Assembly: GCA_013339895.1 (NCBI GenBank)
Contig: JABACO010000003.1
Coordinates: forward strand, 10,315,766-10,379,765
Source of the DNA: Ephydatia muelleri
Taxonomy: Eukaryota; Porifera; Demospongiae; Spongillida; Spongillidae
Length of the DNA: 64,000 nucleotides
Direction: 5' to 3'
A program made the translations under genes and the position numbers. The notes under the pieces are model-generated. The model had not been told where the DNA came from. It saw nothing but the letters and a program-made list of their open reading frames with translations, and did no database searches. The stretch's first letter is position 1, and every line of letters starts with the position of its first letter. Positions 33,341-44,249 of this stretch are shown here, in pieces.

Positions 33341-35678
33341 TTATTTTGCCGCCTCCTCAGCTTCTTCTCCCTCCTCTTCCTCTTCTCCCCCCCCCCCCCC
33401 CCTTCCCGCCTTGGGTATGGCCATGCGGGTGGCGGGGGCAGGAAAAAAGGCGGGGGCAGCAGTGGCGGGGGCAGAACTGGTACTGGCGGTGGGAGGGGCG
33501 CTGCTGGTGGTGGTGGGACTAGCTCTGGGGGGGGGAGGGGGCAGCGCTGCTGCTGGCCATGGTGGTGGGGCTAGCGCTGGTGGGGCTAGCGCTGGCGGGG
33601 GCAGCGTTGCTGCTGATGGTGGGGCTAGCGTTGGCGGGGGCAGCGCTGCTGCTGGTGGTGGGGCTAGCGCTGGCGGGGGCAGCACTGCTGCTGGTGGTGG
33701 GGCTAGCGCTGGCGGGGGCAGCGCTGCTGCTGGTGGTGGGGCTAGCGCTGGCAAGGGCAGCGCTGCTGCTGGTGGTGGGGCTAGCGCTGGCGGGGGCAGA
33801 AGTTGTGATGAAGGAGGATGTATGTGCTTCCTCGACCTCCTCTCCTTCAGAGTCATCAAAAAATTCTTTCCCGACTTCTTCAGCCATCTACGTGACAGAG
33901 TATTGAAACAACTTGTAAAAAATTTAGTATTTACCTTTGAATTTTTTTCAAGAGAGAAATGTGCTGTTCTACGGGTCGTTGGTTTTACCTTATCCCTGTC
34001 CTTTATCTCCTCTGCCACTACACACCTACCATTAAGGTCTACTGAAATGGCTCCATGCTGTTTTGTGTGAGTGTACGAATTATCAAAGAAGTAAGGTTCA
34101 GCCCCAGCAGTATGAAACCTATGCCCGACTAAAATATCACTCTCTTGCAACTTCTTTGCATTAACCTTACGGATAGCTTTTAGCAGTGACCCTGCCTGTG
34201 ATCTTCGTACACTGAGTGCTTCAGCAAGTAATGCATCTGCACTAATCTTACTTACTGCTGCATGGGCAGATCTTGTAACAACCTTTTGAGCTAGCAATGG
34301 ATGGCTATTGCAAAAAGCATTGTTTACTTCACTCAGAAGCTCACTATCCCTAAGAATTGCTTTTTCAAGCCTCACTCCATACTCTGCTAGTGTGCGAGAG
34401 TTGGGCTCAAACAGGGAGTAACTATATGGGAGAAGATAGGGTTGCAGTACTTTTATTTTACCATACATTATGCCTTACACATGTATCAAAACATTTCACC
34501 AATTGCGCATTACATGAATTATTTCATTTTCATGCAACTCAATTTTGGGTAACACTTCTGTACACACGTGTAGTGGACCTTTAAAACAACAAAGATTGAC
34601 CCTTTACACGTACATGGGGGAACTTTTACTTGTGGGAAGCCTTACTGTACATCTGATAACAATTAAACACAGCTGCAGCAAGGGGTGGATGCGCATGACT
34701 GACTTGCACTATACACACGTGTGTATAGTCCTTTCTTTCAACATCAGATAACTAATGTACAATGTAACAGACACAGATGCATGCACAAATAACCTTTTGT
34801 ACAAACATTGACCTTTACCAGGGAACTGGGAAGCCTTACTGTACATCTGATAATATGCATGCAAGCGTACAAGAAATGTGTTAATGTGTGCATGACAGGA
34901 AGCCATGAGCAACTTACATTAGCACGTAAGAAAGCTGCCCTTAGACTTTAAATGCTACATACAGCATGCTATTTATAACATACCTTTGGGTGGTAGTGGT
35001 AGTTCTACGACCCTTCCAATACCAATACCGACTCCTTCTAGCTGCCTTAATGGTAGCTGAATTGCCCCTGTATATCCGCCTATTAGCAGCACGGTTCTCC
35101 TCGACGCCCTCTTGATATCGCTGCCTTTTAGCAGCACGGTTCTCCTCGACACCCTCTTGATATCGCTGCCTTTTAGCAGCACGGTTCTCCTCGACGCCCT
35201 CTTGATATCGCTGCCTTTTAGCAGCACGGTTCTCCTCGACGCCCTCTTGATATCGCTGCCTTTTAGCAGCACGGTTCTCCTCGACGCCCTCTTGATATCG
35301 CTGCCTTTTAGCAGCACGGTTCTCCTCGACGCCCTCTTGATATCGCTGCCTTTTAGCAGCACGCTTAGATACAGCATTTGCGTTGTAGGTGTCGCGTACA
35401 GAGGCCTTCTTCTTTTCAGGGTCGGCCTTGTAGGTGTCGCGTACAGAGGCCTTCTTCTTTTCTGGGTCGGCCTTGTAGGTGTTGCGTACAGAGGCCTTCT
35501 TCTTTTCTGGGTCGGCCTTGTAGGTGTCGCGTACAGAGGCCTTTTTCTTTTCAGGGTCGGCCTTCAGTGTAGCGCGCTCGGGCTTTAGCCTTGTTCTCTT
35601 GTGATAAAATATCTTCTCGTTTTTGGAGGTATTCCGCTCGTTGCTTAGAGATCTCTTCTTTTGATTACGCGAAGGCAT
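33341..35678 (-). CDS. Helitron-family protein of H3, intact two-exon ORF
   Basis: Exon 1 (35,678-34,984) and exon 2 (34,421-33,341) join across a 562 bp intron (CAAAG|gtatgt, catatag) to give 591 codons. N-terminus MPSRNQKKRS; residues about 12-36 are read in a shifted frame because of a 2 bp insertion that a later 4 bp insertion compensates. Four KADPEKKKASVRDTY repeats follow, then six AKRQRYQEGVEENRA repeats, then GRRTTTTTQ. Exon 2 has SYSLFEPNSRTLAEYGVRLE, VVTRSAHAAVSKISADALLA and HTAGAEPYFFDNSY, then a basic block (RRSRKHIHPPSSQ), about eight Pro/Ala repeats, and an acidic tail ending EEAEEAAK. From memory the exon 1 and EPYF blocks match the N-terminal part of giant Helitron-type proteins of sponges, but no HUH nuclease or helicase motif is present. 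The role is unknown; it may be a trans-acting accessory protein. Confidence 0.65.
33541..33800. repeat. GC-rich ~36 bp minisatellite in H3 exon 2
   Basis: Repeats of ctggtggtggggctagcgct plus ggcgggggcagcgctgctg encode the PPPALAPPPAAA tail. A near-identical array lies at 29,850-30,095 in H2. Confidence 0.9.
35110..35365 (-). repeat. 45 bp coding tandem repeat, six copies (H3)
   Basis: The unit encodes AKRQRYQEGVEENRA. It has the same 15-residue period as the KADPEKKK repeat that follows at 35,370-35,565. In H3 both arrays are expanded, in H1 only the KADPEKKK array and in H4 only the RQRYQEGVEEN array. Confidence 0.95.
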
Positions 35679-35758
35679 TTTTAGAAAAACAACTTCACTA
35701 GCCAAAGTAACGACTAAACTGCGATAGGAACACCAAATAAATTTAGTGCCTGTTGGAG

Positions 35759-35766
35759 TATTTATA
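35759..35766 (-). promoter_or_regulatory. TATA box inside a perfect hairpin (H3)
   Basis: On the minus strand GGAGTATAAATACTCC is a perfect inverted repeat with the TATA core at its centre, about 81 bp upstream of the ATG at 35,678. Confidence 0.65.
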
Positions 35767-36465
35767 CTCCCTAAAATTATACATTTTATTAAGAACTTGC
35801 TAGATGGCCATAGAACTTGCAACCAAATAAGGTATTTCTCGCTGTAGTTTCTTTCTAGATGTGATATGTGTCCAAATAACATGCTAGGATAACGTGCCGG
35901 TAAATTCTGAAGAGATTGGTACTATTGTCGTTCTTTAAAACCGTTCGTAGCTCGAGTTATACCTTCCTAAGGAAGAAGAAGACGACGACGACGACGACGA
36001 CGACGACTATGAACAATTTTTTGGGGAATGGGCACGAGAAGCAGGTTCTTTGTTTGTCTGGAAGCGCATAGTTTAATGACATGAAACTAGCATGAAAACG
36101 TAGATCTTGTTGTTGTCGTTCGATTGCTGCAACGAGATAAGTGATCCGTTTCTCCGTTGTCCCTCCCGACGCGATTTAAAAATTTTAATGACATTCATCA
36201 TTCCTCAATCAATCCTATATTGAACCTGCTGACGCAGGTTCAGATACAACTCTGCTGTAAGTAGGCCGTAACTTATTTCCGTGCATTTACACTACCTAAT
36301 CACACATCCATAAAAGGTCTTATACTACAATCATGGGCGTGGATCTATGTAACTGCTATGTTCTTATGTAGAGAAGATGCAGGGACTCGTTTGGGATTTA
36401 TTAAATCAATTAGCTGAAGACGGGACACAAAAGTGCGGTGATGGATTTGCGAATGATTATTGTGA

Positions 36466-38688
36466 ATGATTATTTTTATTTTTTTACCTTACAGTTTAGT
36501 TCCGAAAGAACCTTTTTTGCATACTACATGTATCTGTAGTGTGTGCTCCAAGCCCTATAATGACCCAAGGATCCTACCATGTTTGCACTCCTTCTGCTTG
36601 CAATGTCTCGATCATGTAATCCAAAAGCGTGGTTCTCAACAAGTGTTTCAATGTCCCACCTGTGAACGAAATGTAACCACCCCAGTGGGAGGGCCCAGTG
36701 ATTTTCCTCAGAACCTCCATCTTAGATTTGAAGTGGAAGTAGCTGGGTGTGTCTCCAAGCTCATCAGTAACAGTGAGGTGTCTTGCGACCACTGTATTGA
36801 TGGACGCAATGGTCCTGCAGTGGTGTTCTGTTGTACGTGTCGTCAGTTCCTATGCAAGCACTGTGAGGACCACCATAGAAGTGGACGTCAGCTATCCAAA
36901 CACGATATCGTTGGACTGGACCAGGAGGGAGCCAAACATCTGCTGGCCATTATGAAACCAAGAGAGCACTACTGCACTCAGCCAAACCATGAGGACAAAA
37001 AGTTAAACTTTTATTGTGAAACATGCCAGTGTCTCGTACAGACGTGTGGAGATTGTATGCCTGTTGCCCACAAGGGCCACAGTATCACCATCACTGAACT
37101 GTCCACCATTGCGAAAAATCAAAGAAGTGCCATTGGAGAGGTACTTTCAAATGCAAGAGAGACTGTGGCAAGGGTGACTGGAGCCATTGATGTAAATAAC
37201 AAGGTGAGAGAACAAGTAATGCTCAGCAAAATGGATGTACACCTGGCCATTGATCAAGCCTTTGAAGCACTCCAGAATGCATTAGAAATGAGAAAGACAA
37301 CGTTGTTGTCAGAGTTGGAATCTATCTCACTCTCCAAGACAACTGCTCTGACTCTCCAGAAAGAAATGTTTGATAAGGTTATTGAAGAGATCGGCTACTA
37401 CATTGAAATAGCTGTACACTCCCTCCAGACCCACACTGACCATGAGATAATAGCTCTAAGAGGACTTATACCATCTGAACTGAGCTCTGTGCTCAAAAAA
37501 GTAGAACCTATTCTAATTCCAAACACACATAATGGTGTATCTGCTGTTGTGCCAACAGATGACCTTATAAAAGCACTGTCCAAATTTGGTAACATTTTGG
37601 ATTTATCAGCACCATCTCCATCTTCAAGCACATGGACATCCACATCAGTAGCCAAGGTAAAGACTGATTTCCTTGTTAAGGTAGAGAGCAAGACCTCAAA
37701 GGGAACAGTGTGCCCACATGGTGGTCTGCAGATGAAGGCTGAGATGAGATCCAAAACTGGAGCAGTAGTGCAAGGAGATGTAGAGGACCATGGGGATGGT
37801 ACCTACACCACCACCCTCATCCCTCTCACTGCTGGTTCTCATCAGCTCCTCATTACATTGGATGGTCAACATGTAATGAACAGCCCCCATGACCTTAATG
37901 TGTTACACAAATATGACCACAACACCTTAGGTCATGTCCAACAAGTGATCAAGTGCCCCAGTGCTCCATATTGTGTCGCTGTCTCTGATAATGAAGACCT
38001 TTACATAGGAGCTTATGAAGACTGCATTTATGTGTTTAATGCAGCAGGACACCTGGAAAAAACCATAGGTTGTCGTGGAAACAGTGGTGGTCAGTTCGAT
38101 TATCCATTCAGCATGGTCATTGAAGAAAATACATTGCTGGTTGCTGACAAAGGCAACAATTGTATTAAACGGCTGACATTGGAGGGCACTTTCATCAATC
38201 AACTTTCAGCCACTGGAGCTGCTGGAGTACTTGTTGACAATAACAAGAGAATCTTTGTATCTGATTGCCTAGACAACAAGATATATGCATTCAATCCTGA
38301 TGGTGTTAATACAGTCACAATAAATGGAAGTGTTACTGGTGACTCTAGATTTAAATCACCATATGGTCTTGCGTTTGACCCCCTGGGGAATATTCATGTT
38401 ACAGCTTCAGCATCAAACACCATCAAGGTATTCTCCAAAGAAGGCATATACATAAGGAATTATGGAGATCTAAAAGGCCCCAGGGGAATAGCCATTGATA
38501 GTGATGGTTACAGCTTTGTCACTGAGCATGATGGCAGTTGTATCTCCATTTTTGATCCTCAAGGAAATTATATCCATACAGTGCGAGGCTCCTTAAATAA
38601 GCCATTTGGCCTAGCACTGGATTCCAGAACCAATAGCTTGTATGTTGCTAACTATGACGAGCACAGTGTATTGAAGTATTCTCTGTAG
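36466..38688 (+). CDS. TRIM-NHL family RING E3 ligase (TRIM2/3/71-like)
   Basis: A single long exon of up to 740 codons. A strong acceptor (tttttttaccttacag, exon from 36,495) sits just inside the ORF. The true start is therefore either the ATG at 36,466 or in an upstream exon not identified. Domains in order: RING about 20-66 (CICSVCSKPYNDPRILPC, CLHSFCLQC, CPTC), B-box 1 about 105-148 (CDHC, CCTCRQFLCKHCEDHH), B-box 2 about 165-210 (HYCTQPNHEDKKLNFYCETC, CGDC, HKGHS), coiled coil about 215-335, filamin-type Ig domain about 390-490 (GGLQMKAEMRSKTG, DHGDGTYTTTLIPL), then about five or six NHL repeats to the C-terminus. TRIM-NHL proteins are ubiquitin ligases and often RNA- or protein-binding regulators via the NHL propeller. 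All RING and B-box metal ligands appear present. It lies only about 220 bp from the Helitron end at 36,244. Confidence 0.93.
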   Translation: MIIFIFLPYSLVPKEPFLHTTCICSVCSKPYNDPRILPCLHSFCLQCLDHVIQKRGSQQVFQCPTCERNVTTPVGGPSDFPQNLHLRFEVEVAGCVSKLISNSEVSCDHCIDGRNGPAVVFCCTCRQFLCKHCEDHHRSGRQLSKHDIVGLDQEGAKHLLAIMKPREHYCTQPNHEDKKLNFYCETCQCLVQTCGDCMPVAHKGHSITITELSTIAKNQRSAIGEVLSNARETVARVTGAIDVNNKVREQVMLSKMDVHLAIDQAFEALQNALEMRKTTLLSELESISLSKTTALTLQKEMFDKVIEEIGYYIEIAVHSLQTHTDHEIIALRGLIPSELSSVLKKVEPILIPNTHNGVSAVVPTDDLIKALSKFGNILDLSAPSPSSSTWTSTSVAKVKTDFLVKVESKTSKGTVCPHGGLQMKAEMRSKTGAVVQGDVEDHGDGTYTTTLIPLTAGSHQLLITLDGQHVMNSPHDLNVLHKYDHNTLGHVQQVIKCPSAPYCVAVSDNEDLYIGAYEDCIYVFNAAGHLEKTIGCRGNSGGQFDYPFSMVIEENTLLVADKGNNCIKRLTLEGTFINQLSATGAAGVLVDNNKRIFVSDCLDNKIYAFNPDGVNTVTINGSVTGDSRFKSPYGLAFDPLGNIHVTASASNTIKVFSKEGIYIRNYGDLKGPRGIAIDSDGYSFVTEHDGSCISIFDPQGNYIHTVRGSLNKPFGLALDSRTNSLYVANYDEHSVLKYSL

Positions 38689-39495
38689 GAATTGGAACTG
38701 TAGTTAAGCGATACTGGCACACAGCCATTTATTTCAGTACGCTGTTCATATGATTGTAGTAGTATATAATTATGTCGTGTAAAATTATGCTAGTTTGTAG
38801 AGGATTTGACCTTGACTAATGTGAAGTCATTTTTTTAAATAAGCACTGACAATCAGATCATTAAGCTTTTTGCAACTGTTGATCAAGAAGACAAAATTGA
38901 TATTTACATCTGTTCTCCCATCCCCCTCGCAGAATTGCAATGGATAGAGACTGCCGTAGCTAAGAAATTGTACAATTTTTGCTCCTTAAATTGTAGAGAT
39001 AGTTACTGTCATTTTAAAACTTTTTTTCATTTTATTTCCTTTTCTATTGCCACATTGTCAATACATGTAATACAAATACTAGAATTTGAAGTAGAAAGTA
39101 CAGAAGTTTAGTTTAAAAAACAATAATGTAATGTACTGTTTGAATGCAAATCAAATTGAAGATTTTCCCGTCCCCAATTAATCTGGGGATGCTTACCACA
39201 GTGAATATATGGATCCCTTATAATTCTCAGTGTGCATGAGCCGGAAACACATTTTGAAAACAGATGATGGAGAAGCTAAACTTCTTTACTGCTATTGCAG
39301 AATAAGACAAAGACTGTTTATGTAGGAATTATAAATTCTGGTGTTTATATGTTGTTATATACAATAATAATGTTGGTGTTCATGTATTCTCTGGATGTAT
39401 GTGTGCTCAGTTCTCTCTTGTCAAGTTATACTTGCATTATTATTTATTATGTCACACGGTGTATTCTCTTGATGTAATCCAATAATAATAATAAT
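38689..39495. other. 3' flank of TRIM-NHL gene
   Basis: AT-rich, no gene seen. It probably contains the 3' untranslated region. It ends in an AAT microsatellite (aataataataataatgac) that borders the first reverse-transcriptase fragment. Confidence 0.5.
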
Positions 39496-39501
39496 GACAT
39501 T

Positions 39502-40523
39502 CCAGATGATCACTGGAAGCAAGCACAACTTAGCCTCAGCTTTGGAGGACTTGGCTTTCGTTCTTTATCTTACCACTCATGTGCTGCCTTCATCTCATCG
39601 TTGTCTTCTTCAGGTTTTGGTAGTGCCAGTAATCGCCATTTGTTGAGCGCTATTTCAAAGTTCAATGCTCTTGTGTCCCCTACAGAGGCCATCACAGTGG
39701 AGTCTGTTTTGTCCTCTCCTCTCTCCCAGCATGCCTTGTGTAAGAAGTTGGATGATCATCTTTTTCAGTCTATCTTGATGACTTCCTCTCCTGCCAATAA
39801 GGCGTGACTTCTCTCCGCCTCTGCTCCTCATGCTAGTTCGTGGCTTTCGGTTGTTCGTTAGGGTTGGGCTTGCATCTTGATCCGGCCGAGTTTCAAATCG
39901 CAGTGATGTGGTGGCTAGGTATGAACTCTTCTATACAATCAGTTTGCCCATTCTGCCCCAATATCACCTTGGATCCTCTTGGACATCATGCAGTGTCATG
40001 CAGACATGGTGGGGATGTTGCCATCAGACACAATCGCCTACGAAACATCTTTGCTGAGTTTTGTCGCCGTGCTCACCTATCTGTAAGAGTGGAGGTTGGT
40101 CAAGGCCTTTCGAGAGTTCAGAGTAATTCCCGTCCAGCGGATGTGCTAGTCGATGCTTGGGATAGGGCAAAACCAGCAGCCTTCGATGTTACTGTTACCT
40201 CCCCACTCACTCCTGCTACTTTGCATGACGCATGTAATTCCGCAGGTGTTGTAACTCACAAAGCAGAGTGCCGAAAGCACTCTTCCAATGACCCAAAGTG
40301 TCAGGAGCTGGGGTGGGTATGTGTTCCTTTGGCAGTGGAATCGTTTGGGAACTGGGGCAAAGAAGCCCAGAACACCTTCGCTAGACTAGCTTCCATCCTC
40401 TCGATCTCCCTGCACTGCCCTAAGGCAAAGGTCTTGACAGAGATTTATGGGCGGTTGAATATCTCATTAGTGAGGTCAGTAGCTAGGGCAATCCTGTCCA
40501 GAAGATGCAGTGTTCCAGGTTAA
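39502..40523 (+). pseudogene. Retroelement protein C-terminal fragment
   Basis: Reads DDHWKQAQLSLSFGGLGFRS onward and, after a TGA at 39,805 and a frameshift near 39,865, continues LGLHLDPAEFQIAVMWWLG... CPFCPNITLDPLGHHAVSC ...VTSPLTPATL ... ELGWVCVPLAVESFGNWGKE ... YGRLNISLVRSVARAIL, ending at a stop at 40,523. From memory this is the C-terminal region of a reverse-transcriptase-containing protein family common in sponges and other marine invertebrates; the CxxC...H...C cluster looks like a zinc finger. The interruptions mark it as dead. It is bordered by AAT microsatellites on both sides. Confidence 0.75.
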
Positions 40524-40692
40524 CTTATGCAATTTTAAAGTTGAACTGTAGGCCTACATGCAGTGCATACATGAAGCTCCTAGGTGTTTAGTCTAATGTT
40601 ATATAATAACTAATACTGCTGCTGTGTTTTCCATGTATGCTTGTAATATCAATTATTAATATAAAATAATCAAAATAATAATAAAAATAATA

Positions 40693-41757
40693 ATAGCTTT
40701 GAGGTGTGTGATTAGTGAAAATACTGAGGAAGCATGGCTCAAATTATTTATGCTTCCTAAGTGTGTACTGCCTTCCACAAAGCGTGGTGGGTGCCACGAA
40801 AAGCTGCAGCCAATAGATTTTCTGTGCAACCTGTGGGCCAACAATGACTTGACTTGTCTTTGGAATTTGGCTAAAGGACAGGCTAATAAGCTGAGGGATG
40901 CACCTGCTAAGAATCAGAACACACCAGGCAAACCAGTTGACATGGCTGTATCCTTCGGCAGATGCGGAATGTTGGGGAAAGCTTGCCGGACCCTGCTGTC
41001 TAGTGGCATTGCACCTAACAATGATACAACTTGGCTGTTATTGAAGGCTAAGAATCTAGCATCTGAAATTCCCATCATCCCAAGTGTTCGTTCAGGCTCT
41101 ATTTCACTTGATTCAAGCTTTGACATTGGAGCTGTCTTGAGATCCTTCCCCAAAAACACTGCGGCAGGGCCATCTGGTCTTCATATTCAACATCTCTTGG
41201 ATATAATATCGGTCCCACTCCAAACTCCAATCACTTCCTCCCTTATAGAAGTGGTGAACCTCTTGGTGTCAGGAAAGGCTCCTCAAGCAGTGTCTAAATT
41301 AATGGCTGGTGGTAGACTAATAGCCCTAAGCAAGAATAAGGAAGGTTCTCCTCCAGATATCAGACCAATTATTGTGGGAGAATCCCTGAGAAGGTTGGCT
41401 GGAGAGTGAATTTGTGCCTCTCTCAAGGAGAAGATATCGAGTTTTTTTTCCAGCCACTACAGTTTGGAGTGGCATGCAGGGCAGGGGCTGAGAAGATTGT
41501 CAATAGTTTACACAATTGTAATTGAAGAGCATTGGATGCACGATGAGGATTTTGTCGTATTTAAAGTGGACATAACAAATGCATTCAACCTTGTTTCTAG
41601 ACAGGCAGTCCTTGATGAATGCTCAGCTGTTTTCCCCAAAATCCTGCCCTGGGTGTCTTGGTCTTATGGCTCTCACCCAGAATTGTGGCATCCTATGGGC
41701 CATTTAAGTTGACAATCCGTTGTTCAACAAGGGGACCCGCTTGGGTCAATGCTGTTT
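40693..41757 (+). pseudogene. Reverse transcriptase fragment (N-terminal and palm)
   Basis: Starts after an AAT microsatellite with CVISENTEEAWLKLFMLPKC and includes FPKNTAAGPSGLHIQHLLD, then GGRLIALSKNKEGSPPDIRP. A TGA at 41,407 and two frameshifts near 41,460-41,520 follow. The palm motif VVFKVDITNAFNLVSRQ (block A aspartate) and block B (QQGDPLGSMLF at about 41,722-41,755) are still readable. It corresponds to the part of the protein upstream of the 39.5-40.5 kb fragment, but the two lie in reversed order. Confidence 0.75.
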
Positions 41758-41984
41758 GTACAAGTGGAGTCATCTTTACTTTTTCTGTTCATATAATTTC
41801 TTGTATGACATTATTCTATGTATTGTATGTTGTTTATTATCATATAAAGTGTATGGCTTACATAATACATGTACATATCAAACAAATCATATAGATATAC
41901 CCTCAAATGAATACACATGAAAAAGTTAAACTACTACTACTAATAATAATAACAATAATAATGATAGTATATTGCAAGCTGTGA

Positions 41985-42345
41985 CAAAGAAAGACTCTTT
42001 AGTAAAGAAGGTGTGCTGCAAGGGGACCCTTTATCCATGCACCAGCTATGTTGCCACTTATCCAATCCCTGTCCAAGCCATCCACCTGGATCCAGAACTG
42101 GTACGCAGATGACTCCTCTTGTGCATCGAAACTTCCTCACTTGCTCAAATGGTTTCAATCTTTATGTGATTTGGGAAATATGGCTACTGTTCAGAACCCA
42201 AGAAAACTGTTCTTATAGTTGATTCAAGTATCATGTATGAAGCTAACGCCTCTTTCAACCCTTAGGCATAAGTGTGGTGAGACGTCATCATTTCCTAGGA
42301 GATTTTATAGGAGACAATGATACCTATATGATTGCATGTACATCT
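41985..42345 (+). pseudogene. Second reverse transcriptase fragment with YADD box
   Basis: Readable pieces are EGVLQGDPLSM (block B), then in another frame NWYADDSSCASKLPHLLKWF (catalytic YADD, block C). A third frame gives a piece resembling FLGDFIGDN. Several frameshifts and a stop break it. It is a different element from the preceding fragment (GDPLSM rather than GDPLGS). Confidence 0.7.
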
Positions 42346-42361
42346 ACATGAATAGAGTCTT

Positions 42362-42574
42362 TCACTGTTGACTCAAACTGTGTTGCACCAAGAAAGCAGA
42401 AGGTGCCAGCTGCATAGCACTCAGAATTCCAAACCCACCATGATGCACAGGCAAAGTGGATTGTGTCCAAGAAGGGTCACTTTCAGCCAGGTGGATGTTA
42501 AAAGTGGCATAATAGGAGATATAGGCATCATGACCAGTTACGTAATGGAGTCTCTCATAAAGGCACTTCAGCAT
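42362..42574 (-). pseudogene. Retroelement C-terminal fragment, inverted
   Basis: Minus-strand reading includes DPSWTQSTLPVHHGGFGILS and AMQLAPSAFL, the segment that normally follows the palm in this family. It lies immediately beside the YADD fragment but in the opposite orientation. Confidence 0.65.
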
Positions 42575-42842
42575 CTCAATCTTAGCATCAATGGCAACAG
42601 TAATGGATCCTGATTGATGTTGAGGAATTGTTTCCTTGAAATGTGACCATTTGGAATTAAACTATTCATGCATGTCTGCAGGAACTGTGATGGTGGACGC
42701 TGCCACACCTCACTGGTTTCTTGTATACATAACTTGTTCATGTAAATGTACTGTCACAAGTGGTCTGGGTATTTTATGTGTAGGAAAAAGCTCAGCCTTC
42801 ATCAGTTGTGTACGTTGTAGATGAATAATAAAGGTTATGATA

Positions 42843-43138
42843 CAAGTAAATAAAAACATTCTCTAACGAGAAAGTTGTTGGTATATAGGATTGACCAATG
42901 GTGGTGTAAAAAGCACGGAAACAAGAGTGACAGAAATTTGACTGGAAAATTGAAATAGGCCTATATTTAGCCCAGTCACATTTAGGCAGCGCACGCCTGA
43001 GAAAATGGGCTAAATATAGGCCTATTTCAATTTTCCAGTCAAATTTCTGTCACTCTTGTTTCCGTGCTTTTTACACCACCATTGGTCAATCCTATATACC
43101 AACAACTTTCTCGTTAGAGAATGTTTTTATTTACTTGT
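42843..43138. repeat. Helitron 3' terminal palindrome P4
   Basis: Arms of about 128 bp. The loop (cagtcacatttaggcagcgc...) is the reverse complement of the P1/P3 loop, so the loop has flipped relative to P1 with respect to element orientation. Confidence 0.92.
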
Positions 43139-44249
43139 TTCATTAGTTTTTTCCTCTGGCGTCTTTATAAGTGGTCACAAATTGATTTTAATTTTCAAAG
43201 GGAGGGAGGGAGGTTTAACATTTTAATATATGTATAGGAGTTCTAAATGTTATTTACTGTTCGGCCTTGTCCTCTATGTCTCCCCCAGCCTCTTCTATGG
43301 CCGCGGCGGCCTGGTTCTGGCCATGGGAGCCATGTGGGTGGTGGTGGCAGCGGCCAGGGGAGCAGCAGGCGAAGTGGTGGTGGGGGCACTGGCGTCAATA
43401 CTGCTTGTGCCGGTGGTGGGGCTGGTGCAGGTAGCAATGCTCCTGCCTCTGCTGGTGGCGGCAGCTCTGCTGCTACTGCTGGTGGCGGTGGGGGCAGCTC
43501 TGCTTCTACTGCTGGTGGCGGTGGGGGCAGCTCTGCTGCTACTGCTGGTGGCGGTGGGGGCAGCTCTGCTGCTGCTGCTGGTGGGGGCACTGCTACTGCT
43601 GGTGTAGGTGGGGCAGCGCTGCTGCTGATTGTAGTCAAAACATTGTGTCAAAAGCTTTTTTTACATCAGATAAGGAAGCCTTTTTGTGCATCAGATTAAG
43701 GATGACACCCCAATATTCCATAGACAGGTCACAAAGGACAGTTGAGTCACCATGCATGCTTTACATGTGAAGTGAAAGGCAGATCCCTTACATGCGTGCT
43801 GTACACATGTTGCATGCACATCTTCCTATAGCTTTTTAATGCTAGTGCAATACAACATGCCATCACATATGGTAGTGGTAGTTCGGTGACCCCTGCGATA
43901 CTGCTTCCTCTCGGGTAGCTCTGCTGCTGCTGGCGGTGGGGGCAGCTCTCTGCTGCTGGTGGTGGGGGTGGGGGCAGCTCTGCTGCTGCTGGTGGTGGGG
44001 GTAGCGCTGCTGCTACTAACTAATGTACAATGTAACAGACACAGATGCATGCACAAATAACCTTTTGTACAAACATTGACCTTTACCAGGGAACTGGGAA
44101 GCCTTACTGTACATCTGATATTATGCATGCAAGCGTACAAGAAATGTGTTAATGTGTGCATGACAGGAAGCCATGAGCAACTTACATTAGCACGTAAGAA
44201 AGCAGCCCTTAGACTTTAAATGCTACATACAGCATGCTGTTTATAACAT

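Larger units (their letters stand above)
32070..36244. mobile_element. Two-headed Helitron-like unit (Hs + and H3 - sharing one palindrome)
   Basis: Both outer ends are 5' TC ends: TCTGAACC at 32,070 (+) and at 36,244 (-), each preceded by host A. The left arm is a short, internally deleted copy (Hs, 32,070 to the palindrome). The right arm is the full copy H3 with intact gene. They meet tail-to-tail at one shared 3' palindrome (32,881-33,229). The GAC/GTC microsatellites in the leaders differ in length (32,301-32,326 and 35,979-36,007). How a two-headed form arose is inference: recombination within a palindrome or a replication turn-around. Confidence 0.75.
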
